Positions 1 through 6,303 of a stretch of 10,459 nt of DNA are shown here, piece by piece. The number at the start of each line of letters is the position of its first letter. The first letter of the stretch is position 1. This stretch comes from an uncultured Erysipelotrichaceae bacterium (GTDB taxonomy: Bacteria; Bacillota_I; Bacilli_A; Erysipelotrichales; Erysipelotrichaceae). The notes beneath the pieces were generated by a model that ran no database searches, had not been told where the DNA came from, and was given only the letters and a program-made list of their open reading frames with translations. The position numbers were made by a program, and so were the translations under genes. Location of the stretch: the NCBI GenBank assembly GCA_947175465.1, contig CAMWMY010000033.1, positions 1 to 10,459 on the forward strand, written 5' to 3'.

Positions 1-37
1 CGCAGTTTTACAAGTATTTGATAAATTAACAAAATAA
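1..37 (+). CDS. C-terminal tail of an unidentified upstream gene (partial)
   Basis: Reading from base 2 gives AVLQVFDKLTK followed by a TAA stop at 35-37. All three forward frames meet a stop within the first 37 bases, and this one was chosen because it runs furthest, has the most protein-like composition, and ends 23 bases before a hairpin terminator. Eleven residues are too few to name a family. Glycolytic genes often precede eno in Bacillota, but this tail does not match the usual ends of Pgk, TpiA or GpmI as I know them. Confidence 0.35.
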   Translation, partial: AVLQVFDKLTK

Positions 38-58
38 GCATACGATATTTGTTACATT

Positions 59-98
59 AGAAAGAAGAGATACTTTTGTAGAAGTTGCTCTTCTTTTT
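59..98 (+). terminator. Rho-independent terminator upstream of eno
   Basis: AAAGAAGAG (61-69) is perfectly complementary to CTCTTCTTT (88-96). The stem can extend by two pairs to 59-98, one of them a G-T wobble. The loop is large at 18 nt and the right arm merges into a short T-run (94-98). It ends the transcript of the gene whose tail is at 1-37. The stem is fairly weak, and the terminator call rests partly on its position. Confidence 0.6.
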
Positions 99-237
99 CA
101 AATTTATAAGTTATGTTTTATATACGTATAAATTAGAAAATAAGAAGAAAGATATAGCTATATGTTAGGATATAAAATATTCTCTTCTAAACGAGTGAAA
201 AAAACTTAGAAAATTAGGAATCTTATAAGGGAATGTC

Positions 238-266
238 TTTTCATATGAAGAGGAGTATGTTATACT
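238..266 (+). promoter_or_regulatory. eno promoter, extended -10
   Basis: The -10 box is TATACT (261-266), preceded by TG at 258-259, which makes an extended -10 (TGnTATACT). A weak -35, TTTTCA (238-243), lies exactly 17 bases upstream. Predicted transcription starts near 273, giving a leader of about 29 nt that contains the ribosome binding site AAGGAGG (287-293). Confidence 0.65.
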
Positions 267-277
267 AACATTGTTAA

Positions 278-1600
<1,323 letters not shown>

Positions 1601-1611
1601 TATCATTTAAG

Positions 1612-1643
1612 AATACGGCCTAGAATATAGGCTGTATTTTTTT
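1612..1643 (+). terminator. Rho-independent terminator of eno
   Basis: AATACGGCCTA (1612-1622) pairs over all 11 bases, one of them G-T, with TAGGCTGTATT (1628-1638) around a 5-nt loop. A seven-base T-run covers 1637-1643. It begins 11 bases after the eno stop. This is one of the strongest terminators in the window. Confidence 0.93.
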
Positions 1644-1738
1644 GTAAAAAGGAAAAAATATAGGAGCTATTTAGGATAAAAGTGAGAAAAGATAAGCAAG
1701 GAAATACTATATACTTTGCTAGATATATCAAGAAATGA

Positions 1739-1767
1739 TTGTAATTCATAGTATTGTTTGGTATAAT
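1739..1767 (+). promoter_or_regulatory. secG promoter, extended -10
   Basis: A perfect extended -10, TGGTATAAT (1759-1767), has a weak -35 TTGTAA (1739-1744) at exactly 17-bp spacing. It lies between the eno terminator and secG, so it should drive secG and, through read-through, rnr. The expected start is near 1774. Confidence 0.75.
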
Positions 1768-1799
1768 AACACAGTGATGTAAAAGAAAGGAGGATTATT

Positions 1800-2030
1800 A
1801 TGAGCTTTTTAGACATTTTATTAATGGTAGTAGCAGTCTTTTTGATAATACTCTCCTTATTACAAAGTGGTAAATCAGATGGATTAAGTGGTGCATTTAC
1901 TGGGGGAGAAGGGCTAAACTTATTTGCTAATGTAAAAGAACGTGGTCCTGAGAAGGTCATTGCTAATTTAACTTTAGTTGTAGGGATTCTCTTTTTTGCA
2001 CTTGTTATAATTACACGTATTATGGTATAA
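1800..2030 (+). CDS. secG: Protein translocase subunit SecG
   Basis: SecG is the small accessory subunit of the SecYEG channel in the cytoplasmic membrane and promotes SecA-driven export. The 76-residue protein has the family layout: a first membrane helix at about residues 3-22, a cytoplasmic loop with the diagnostic LLQSGKSDGLSGAFTGGEG (about 20-38), and a second helix at about 53-74. The start is supported by AAAGGAGG (1786-1793), 6 bases before ATG. Position between eno and rnr is the standard Bacillota arrangement. Confidence 0.95.
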   Translation: MSFLDILLMVVAVFLIILSLLQSGKSDGLSGAFTGGEGLNLFANVKERGPEKVIANLTLVVGILFFALVIITRIMV

Positions 2031-2033
2031 GCT

Positions 2034-2054
2034 AAGACCCTAGGGTCTTTTTTT
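2034..2054 (+). terminator. Short terminator between secG and rnr
   Basis: AAGACC (2034-2039) pairs with GGTCTT (2044-2049) around CTAG, followed by seven T (2048-2054). It starts 4 bases after the secG stop. The stem is only 6 bp (7 with a 2-nt loop), so partial read-through into rnr is likely, since no promoter is evident in the 27 bases before the rnr start. Confidence 0.8.
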
Positions 2055-2081
2055 ATAAAAGAGAAAGGAGGTAATTAAAAT

Positions 2082-4169
2082 ATGAAAGAAAAAATTGTTG
2101 AACTTATCAAAGCTGAAGGTTATCAAGGGATGACAATACAGCAATTAGCAAGTCATTTTCAAAAGGAAGATAGTACGTCTTTTAAAGAATTTGTGCGTTT
2201 ATGTAATGCATTAGAAGAGGAAAGAGTACTTGCAAGAGATACACAACAAAAATATTATTTAAGTTCTCATTTAGGGTATTTTGAAGGTGTCCTTCGTATG
2301 AATGAAAAAGGCTTTGGCTTTGTAGAGAATGAAAATGAAAGTGTTTATGTACATGAAACTAATGTCAATCAAGGGCTAAACAATGATCTTGTATATGCGA
2401 GAAAATGGACGAATAAAGATAGCAGTGTCGAGTGTGAAATTGTGAACGTCATAGAGCATCGCATGAAAACGATTGTAGGGACGATAAAAATAAAAGCTCA
2501 AAAAACATACTTTCTAGCAGATCAATCCATTTTACAAAAGCCGATCAAGATTACGAATATGAAAGAATATGCGTTAGTGAATGATCATAAAGTATTATTA
2601 CATATTGATCGTTATGGGAAAGTTTTACATTGCCACATTGAAAAAGTATTAGGGCATAAATATGATCCAGGTATTGATATTCTTTCCATTTTATATGATC
2701 ACGATATTATACCGGAGTTTCCTTCTGATGTGTTAGAAGAAGCAAATCAAATTTCTCATACGATTGCTAAAGAAGATGAAGAAGGAAGAGTGGACTTAAG
2801 GGATAAAACAATTATTACGATTGATGGAGAAGATGCAAAAGATTTAGATGATGCGATATCTGTCGAAAAGATAGATGGGGGATTTCGACTTGGTGTGCAT
2901 ATTGCCGATGTATCACACTATATTAAGGAAAATACGGCTTTAGATAGAGAAGCTTATGCACGTGGGACAAGTGTTTATGTTGTTGATCGTGTAGTTCCTA
3001 TGCTCCCTCATGCGTTAAGTAATGGGATTTGCTCTTTGCATCCTCATGTAGACCGCTTAACTTTAACTTGTATGATGGACATTGATATGCAAGGAGAAAT
3101 ACAAAATTATCAATTATTCCCTTCAATTATTAAGACAACCGAGCGTATGACTTACACGAAAGTGAATGCGATTCTTGCGAAGAATAAAGAAGTTACGAAA
3201 GACTATATTCATATTTTGGCATTATGTAAAAATATGAAGCAATTGTCGCAAATCATTCGTAAACGTAGAGAAGCTTTAGGAGCTATTGATTTTGATGCCA
3301 AAGAAGCAAAGATTATCGTAGATAAAAAAGGATATCCTAAAGATATAGTCATAAGAGATAGAGGAGAATCAGAGCGGATTATTGAAGACTTTATGATTTG
3401 TGCTAATGAATGTGTTGCAGCCCATGTAAGATGGTTAGAGACACCTTCCATTTACCGTATCCATGAATCTCCTGAACCTAAAAAGATACGTGAGTTTGCA
3501 GGTTTTGCGAAAATGCTTGGATATGCTTTTCGTGGAGGGATTCAAGATGTGCACCCTCGCCAACTTCAAAAAATGTTAGAGGAAGCTAAAGGAACACAGG
3601 AATATTCTATTTTATCTTCGCATATGCTTCGAAGTATGCAAAAAGCTCGCTATGATCGAAAATGCCTTGGACATTTTGGACTAGGTTTAGAAAATTATAC
3701 TCACTTTACATCTCCTATTCGAAGATATCCAGATCTTATTGTACATCGCATGTTACGTAAATATTGTTTTCAAAATATGCACGATATTGCCCAAATAGAG
3801 CGTGATGAACAGTGGATAGAAGAATGTGCTTTACATACTTCTAAGCAAGAAAGAAAAGCGATTGATGCTGAAAGAGCTGTGGAAGATATGAAGAAGGCAC
3901 AATATATGGAACGTTATGTTGGTTGTGTATTCGAAGGAATGGTAAGTGGTGTTACTAAATTTGGAATATTTGTAGAACTTGAAAATACAGTAGAAGGTTT
4001 AGTACATATTAAAGAGTTGAGAGATGATTACTATCATTACGATGAGATGAGCAGAACCCTTATTGGGGAAAGAACAGCCCGCGTTTATAAAATGGGACAA
4101 AAAGTAAAAATACGTGTGATGGATGCGAATCGATATAAACGACAAATTGATTTTCGCATTGTGAAATAA
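2082..4169 (+). CDS. rnr: Ribonuclease R (3'-5' exoribonuclease, RNB family)
   Basis: RNase R is a processive 3'-5' hydrolytic exonuclease that degrades structured RNA and, in the trans-translation pathway, mRNAs freed from stalled ribosomes. Domains in order: an N-terminal winged-helix region (about 1-62), cold-shock/OB domains starting with GYFEGVLRMNEKGFGFV (65-81) and reaching about 190, the RNB catalytic domain (about 236-560), and a C-terminal S1 domain (about 612-693; VSGVTKFGIFVELENTVEGL). The metal-binding aspartates are in TIDGEDAKDLDDA (Asp248, Asp254, Asp256, Asp257), and the HFTSPIRRYPDL motif (541-552) supplies the active-site arginine. At 695 residues it is shorter than many homologues because it stops right after S1, without a lysine-rich tail. 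The start is set by AAAGGAGG (2064-2071), 10 bases before ATG. It sits next to smpB and ssrA, its functional partners. Confidence 0.96.
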   Translation: MKEKIVELIKAEGYQGMTIQQLASHFQKEDSTSFKEFVRLCNALEEERVLARDTQQKYYLSSHLGYFEGVLRMNEKGFGFVENENESVYVHETNVNQGLNNDLVYARKWTNKDSSVECEIVNVIEHRMKTIVGTIKIKAQKTYFLADQSILQKPIKITNMKEYALVNDHKVLLHIDRYGKVLHCHIEKVLGHKYDPGIDILSILYDHDIIPEFPSDVLEEANQISHTIAKEDEEGRVDLRDKTIITIDGEDAKDLDDAISVEKIDGGFRLGVHIADVSHYIKENTALDREAYARGTSVYVVDRVVPMLPHALSNGICSLHPHVDRLTLTCMMDIDMQGEIQNYQLFPSIIKTTERMTYTKVNAILAKNKEVTKDYIHILALCKNMKQLSQIIRKRREALGAIDFDAKEAKIIVDKKGYPKDIVIRDRGESERIIEDFMICANECVAAHVRWLETPSIYRIHESPEPKKIREFAGFAKMLGYAFRGGIQDVHPRQLQKMLEEAKGTQEYSILSSHMLRSMQKARYDRKCLGHFGLGLENYTHFTSPIRRYPDLIVHRMLRKYCFQNMHDIAQIERDEQWIEECALHTSKQERKAIDAERAVEDMKKAQYMERYVGCVFEGMVSGVTKFGIFVELENTVEGLVHIKELRDDYYHYDEMSRTLIGERTARVYKMGQKVKIRVMDANRYKRQIDFRIVK

Positions 4170-4254
4170 AATATATTTTGCATGGATAAATGATTTTTAT
4201 ATACAATAATAAAGAGGGCAATAAAAATTTATTGTAGGAAAGAGGAGGATAGCA

Positions 4255-4707
4255 ATGGCAGAAAAAGTAGTTGTGTACAATCGAAAAGCGCATCATGATT
4301 ATTTTATCGAAGATGAATATGAAGCAGGTATTGTATTAGTGGGAACAGAGATTAAAGCAATTCGCAAAATGTCTGTCCAAATCAAAGATGCATATATTTC
4401 TTTTGTAGATAATGAAGCATTTATTAAAGAGATGTTTATTCCTCACTATGATCATGGAAATCGTTTTAATCATGATGAGACAAGAGTTCGTAAATTGCTT
4501 TTACATAAGCATGAAATTAAAAAATTATTTCAAAAAGTGAAAGTACAAGGATATACGATTGTGCCATTATCTCTTTATTTTGTAAAAGGGAATGCGAAAT
4601 TAAAAATCGCATTAGCTAAAGGAAAACATCTTTATGATAAGCGCAATGTTGAAAAAGAGAAGACAGCTAAACGAGCTATTGAAAAGGCTTTGAAAAGAAG
4701 TTTCTAG
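4255..4707 (+). CDS. smpB: SsrA-binding protein SmpB
   Basis: SmpB binds tmRNA, places its tRNA-like domain in the empty A site of stalled ribosomes and mimics the missing codon-anticodon interaction with its C-terminal tail. The 150-residue length is typical. Family motifs are NRKAHHDYFIEDEYEAGIVL (residues 9-28), GTEIKAIR, PHYDHGNRFNHDETRVRKLL (about 63-82), and LAKGKHLYDKRNVEKEKTAKR near the end, followed by a basic helical tail. AGAGGAGG (4241-4248), 6 bases upstream, fixes the start. It lies 85 bases after rnr and 41 bases before the tmRNA, the usual Bacillota linkage. No convincing promoter is visible in the rnr-smpB gap, so it is probably co-transcribed with rnr. Confidence 0.97.
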   Translation: MAEKVVVYNRKAHHDYFIEDEYEAGIVLVGTEIKAIRKMSVQIKDAYISFVDNEAFIKEMFIPHYDHGNRFNHDETRVRKLLLHKHEIKKLFQKVKVQGYTIVPLSLYFVKGNAKLKIALAKGKHLYDKRNVEKEKTAKRAIEKALKRSF

Positions 4708-4709
4708 TA

Positions 4710-4738
4710 TTGATAAATAAAACGTAATATGATAATAT
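4710..4738 (+). promoter_or_regulatory. ssrA (tmRNA) promoter
   Basis: The -35 TTGATA (4710-4715) starts 3 bases after the smpB stop. With 17-bp spacing the -10 is TAATAT (4733-4738), preceded by TG at 4730-4731. The overlapping GATAAT (4731-4736) matches the consensus better but would leave only 15 bp. The mature tmRNA begins 11 bases downstream, consistent with this promoter. Confidence 0.6.
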
Positions 4739-4743
4739 TACGT
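4722..4743. repeat. 9-bp inverted repeat over the ssrA -10 region
   Basis: ACGTAATAT (4722-4730) and ATATTACGT (4735-4743) are perfect reverse complements around GATA. The repeat covers the -10 box of ssrA. There is no T-run after it, so it is not a good terminator for smpB. It could be an operator, a hairpin, or chance in AT-rich DNA. Confidence 0.5.
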
Positions 4744-4748
4744 AACCT

Positions 4749-5131
4749 GGGGACGTCAAGGTTTCGACAGGGAGTTGTCTGGTGCAAACTGCAACCGTGT
4801 GATACACGTTAATCATCAACTTAAATTAACTGTAAAAAATATATTTGCAAACTTATTTGGTGCAAACCAAACAGTTGCATACGCTGCTTAATTAACCTAA
4901 ATACTGGTTCGCAGCCATGCCCTAAGTGTGTAGCTTTCCATGCTTAGTAAGCGTGTTAGATCTGAAAGATAAGGAAGGATAGTCCTAGCTATCCTTCACG
5001 AAAACTTTATAGGAACATCAGTAATCCTAGTTGTCTGGTTCTGGCTACTGATTATAAAATCAGACTAAGTTGTAGAGGTTTGTACGTGGGATGCTTTTTG
5101 GACGCGGGTTCGACTCCCGCCGTCTCCACCA
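4749..5131 (+). ncRNA. ssrA: Transfer-messenger RNA (tmRNA, one-piece form)
   Basis: tmRNA acts as both tRNA and mRNA to rescue stalled ribosomes and add a degradation tag. The 5' end GGGGACG (4749-4755) pairs with CGTCTCC (5121-5127) as the acceptor stem with one G-T, followed by A and an encoded CCA (5129-5131). A T-arm is clear: GCGGG (5104-5108), loop TTCGACT, CCCGC (5116-5120). The tag frame is best read from GCA at 4847: ANLFGANQTVAYAA, with TAA at 4889-4891 and a second, out-of-frame TAA at 4893-4895. An A lies at -4 from the resume codon, as expected. An alternative resume at the second GCA (4862) lacks that A. The intact ends and 383-nt length argue for a functional gene. Confidence 0.97.
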
Positions 5132-5151
5132 AAATTATGAAAATGATATAT

Positions 5152-5177
5152 AAGTCCTTATAGTAAGGGCTTTTTTT
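5152..5177 (+). terminator. Rho-independent terminator of ssrA
   Basis: AAGTCCTTA (5152-5160) pairs with TAAGGGCTT (5164-5172), nine pairs with one T-G, around a TAG loop, followed by a T-run (5171-5177). It lies 20 bases after the tmRNA 3' end. Confidence 0.92.
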
Positions 5178-5259
5178 ATAAAAATTAATTAAATAGATAT
5201 TTGTTTGACATGATAAAAGAGATATAAAAAGTAAAAGAGAGGTGAAAAAACAAAGAGTG

Positions 5260-5268
5260 TGTTATGAT
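5260..5268 (+). promoter_or_regulatory. Candidate promoter of the PsiE-like gene
   Basis: TGTTATGAT (5260-5268) is an extended -10 whose start site would lie near 5275, about 28 bases before the gene. There is no good -35 at 17 bp. A consensus TTGACA occurs at 5205-5210, but no -10 sits at a usable distance (TATAAA at 5223 is only 12 bp away). Confidence 0.45.
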
Positions 5269-5302
5269 AGTAAAAACAATTACGAAAAGGGGAGGGTGAA
5301 GA

Positions 5303-5707
5303 ATGAATAAGAAAATAAGTACAATTATTTTTAAAGTTGCTCGCTTATTAGAAATATTATTTTCCATCATTATTAGTTGTATTACGGTAATTATGTTTAT
5401 TTCTCTTATCTATGGCTTTCTTAAAGAACCATTCTTAGAAGCGAACACAGATCAATTTATGAACTTTTTAGCCAATATTTTAACGTTACTTATTGGAGTG
5501 GAGTTTATTAAGATGTTAGCGAAACATACAGCTGAAAACTATTTAGAAGTATTAGTATTTGCGATTATAAGGCAGATTGTAGTTGGTCATAAAAATATGT
5601 TTGAAGTTTTTATTGGGGTATTTGCTATTGGACTACTTTTTGCAATTCGTAAATTTTTACTTTGCGAGGATAGGAATGAAGCAGAAGATAGTCCTGAAGG
5701 AAAATAA
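5303..5707 (+). CDS. PsiE-like small integral membrane protein
   Basis: The 134-residue protein has about four membrane segments (roughly 15-39, 52-72, 80-94, 98-118), a basic N-terminus and an acidic C-terminal tail. The segment IGVEFIKMLAKHTAENYLEV followed by VFAIIRQIVV resembles the PsiE (phosphate-starvation-inducible E) family, whose members carry a Glu/Lys-bearing helix 2 and a conserved Arg in helix 3. The biochemical function of the family is unknown, and the E. coli name refers to regulation, not to a proven role. The start is supported by a strong GGGGAGG (5289-5295), 7 bases upstream. It lies downstream of the ssrA terminator with its own candidate promoter, so it is likely a separate unit. 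No Pho-type box was recognised. The family assignment is by pattern only. Confidence 0.7.
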   Translation: MNKKISTIIFKVARLLEILFSIIISCITVIMFISLIYGFLKEPFLEANTDQFMNFLANILTLLIGVEFIKMLAKHTAENYLEVLVFAIIRQIVVGHKNMFEVFIGVFAIGLLFAIRKFLLCEDRNEAEDSPEGK

Positions 5708-5835
5708 TATTTAATGAAGTATATTGATGAGATTTTTGATTCTTAATATAATCATCTTTTAAGATAATGTAAAAAGATATTTTATTTTACTATTTAAAAT
5801 ATTATCATTTTTGAATCATATTAAGCGAAGTTTGA

Positions 5836-5991
5836 AAAGTAATAGAGTTTGAAGGAGTTGAATGTTTTGGATATGCTTCCTGGGGATGTATTGATTTCCT
5901 AAGGGTATGGGTAGCACAAATGACCAAATGTTATGGATGTATTTATGTAGATCGTAATGATGATGGAAGTGGATCCTTAAAAAGTTATTGA
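5836..5991 (+). pseudogene. Decayed gene remnant, possibly PlsC-like acyltransferase
   Basis: One frame stays open from just after a TGA (5833-5835) to TGA at 5989-5991. It includes KVIEFEGVE near its start and MTKCYGCIYVDRNDDGSGSL near its end. In PlsC-type lysophosphatidate acyltransferases an xxVEGxEN element is followed by the NHxSxxD catalytic motif and later by G-x-[IV]-[FLY]-[IV]-[DN]-R. The remnant has counterparts of the first and last elements, but the catalytic NHxxxD is absent (only ASWGCIDF lies in that interval) and the intervening sequence is far too short. No start codon with a ribosome binding site exists in this frame. The best site, AAGGAG (5852-5857) before ATG 5862, is in another frame that stops after nine codons. 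This fits deletions plus frameshift. The DRNDDGSGS piece also loosely resembles a calcium-binding loop, so the family is tentative. Confidence 0.4.
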
Positions 5992-6068
5992 AACTAATGG
6001 AGATATACTAAAATAATAAGAAAGAGGTACTTTATTAATAAAAAATAAGATAAGTATTCATAGAATGG

Positions 6069-6105
6069 AAAAAGGTGTAAATGATAATTATATACATCTT
6101 TTTTT
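6069..6105 (+). terminator. Terminator downstream of the gene remnant
   Basis: AAAAAGGTGTA (6069-6079) pairs with TACATCTTTTT (6093-6103), 11 pairs with one G-T, around a 13-nt loop, ending in seven T (6099-6105). The nearest intact gene upstream ends 360 bases earlier. It probably belonged to the decayed gene or now ends the PsiE-like transcript. Confidence 0.75.
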
Positions 6106-6224
6106 ATAGAAAGCTTATTTTCATTTATAAATTTTTACCATCTATTGTTAGCTAGTATAAAATAAAGCTGGAAAATAAGATGATGAAATAATTTTAAAGT
6201 ATAAATAGGAAGAAATGCATATCC

Positions 6225-6253
6225 TTGCATAAGAAATTATTTTTTGTTATAGT
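6225..6253 (+). promoter_or_regulatory. Promoter of the iron-siderophore ABC operon
   Basis: TATAGT (6248-6253) with TG at 6245-6246 forms an extended -10. TTGCAT (6225-6230) is a weak -35 at exactly 17 bp. The start would fall near 6260, leaving a leader of about 44 nt to the lipoprotein gene. Confidence 0.65.
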
Positions 6254-6263
6254 ATTACTAGTA

Positions 6264-6279
6264 GTTAGTCTAAGCTAAC
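6264..6279. promoter_or_regulatory. Candidate DtxR/IdeR-type metal-repressor operator
   Basis: GTTAGTCTAAGCTAAC reads TTAG (6265-6268)-T-CTAA (6270-6273)-G-CTAA (6275-6278). The DtxR/IdeR consensus is TTAG-N-TTAG-N-CTAA-N-CTAA; three of the four tetramers match perfectly with correct spacing, and the outer left one is missing. GTTAG and CTAAC also form their own inverted repeat. The site begins just after the predicted +1, where a repressor would block transcription, and precedes an iron-uptake operon. Which metal regulator acts here is inference. Confidence 0.5.
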
Positions 6280-6303
6280 AATAAAACGAAAGGAAATGAA
6301 TTT

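Larger units (their letters stand above)
5708..6303. other. 596-bp stretch without an intact gene
   Basis: This gap holds, in order: an AT-rich block of nested inverted repeats (5742-5825), a decayed reading frame (5836-5991), a terminator with no intact gene in front of it (6069-6105), a second inverted repeat (CTTATTTTC 6114-6122 with GAAAATAAG 6171-6179), and the promoter/operator region of the ABC operon (6225-6279). No strong terminator was found directly after the PsiE-like gene. The remainder is AT-rich sequence with frequent stops in all frames. Confidence 0.7.

Noticed and set aside
121..163. Two small palindromes, TATACGTATA (121-130) and ATATAGCTATAT (152-163), upstream of eno
   Set aside because: Short A/T palindromes are expected by chance at this base composition, and they lie far upstream of the promoter.
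1667..1960. Minus-strand open frame across the secG promoter and secG
   Set aside because: It overlaps secG and its promoter, and the translation is low-complexity without family resemblance.
3209..3451. Minus-strand open frame inside rnr
   Set aside because: It sits within the RNB catalytic domain, which is conserved on the other strand; there is no independent coding evidence.
4177..4207. Possible smpB promoter (TTTGCA with TACAAT)
   Set aside because: Spacing is 18-19 bp, the -35 is poor and there is no TG element, unlike the other promoters here; co-transcription with rnr is simpler.
4219..4234. Inverted repeat CAATAAA-AA-TTTATTG between rnr and smpB
   Set aside because: It is purely AT-rich, has a 2-base centre and no T-run, so it supports neither a terminator nor a defined operator.
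4060..4296. Minus-strand open frame over the rnr end and smpB start
   Set aside because: It overlaps two well-supported genes, and its hydrophobic, Phe/Tyr-rich translation is what the reverse of AT-rich coding DNA gives.
5185..5370. Minus-strand open frame facing the PsiE-like gene
   Set aside because: It covers that gene's promoter, ribosome binding site and first codons; composition is poly-Ile/Phe and no family is recognisable.
5950..5985. Dockerin/EF-hand calcium loop reading of DRNDDGSGSLKS
   Set aside because: The hydrophobic residue at loop position 8 is Gly and there is no partner loop; the preceding YGCIYV suits an acyltransferase motif better.
6114..6179. Inverted repeat CTTATTTTC (6114-6122) / GAAAATAAG (6171-6179) as ends of a mobile element
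   Set aside because: The enclosed sequence is only 48 bases, there is no target-site duplication that I can see, and nine A/T-rich bases are weak evidence.
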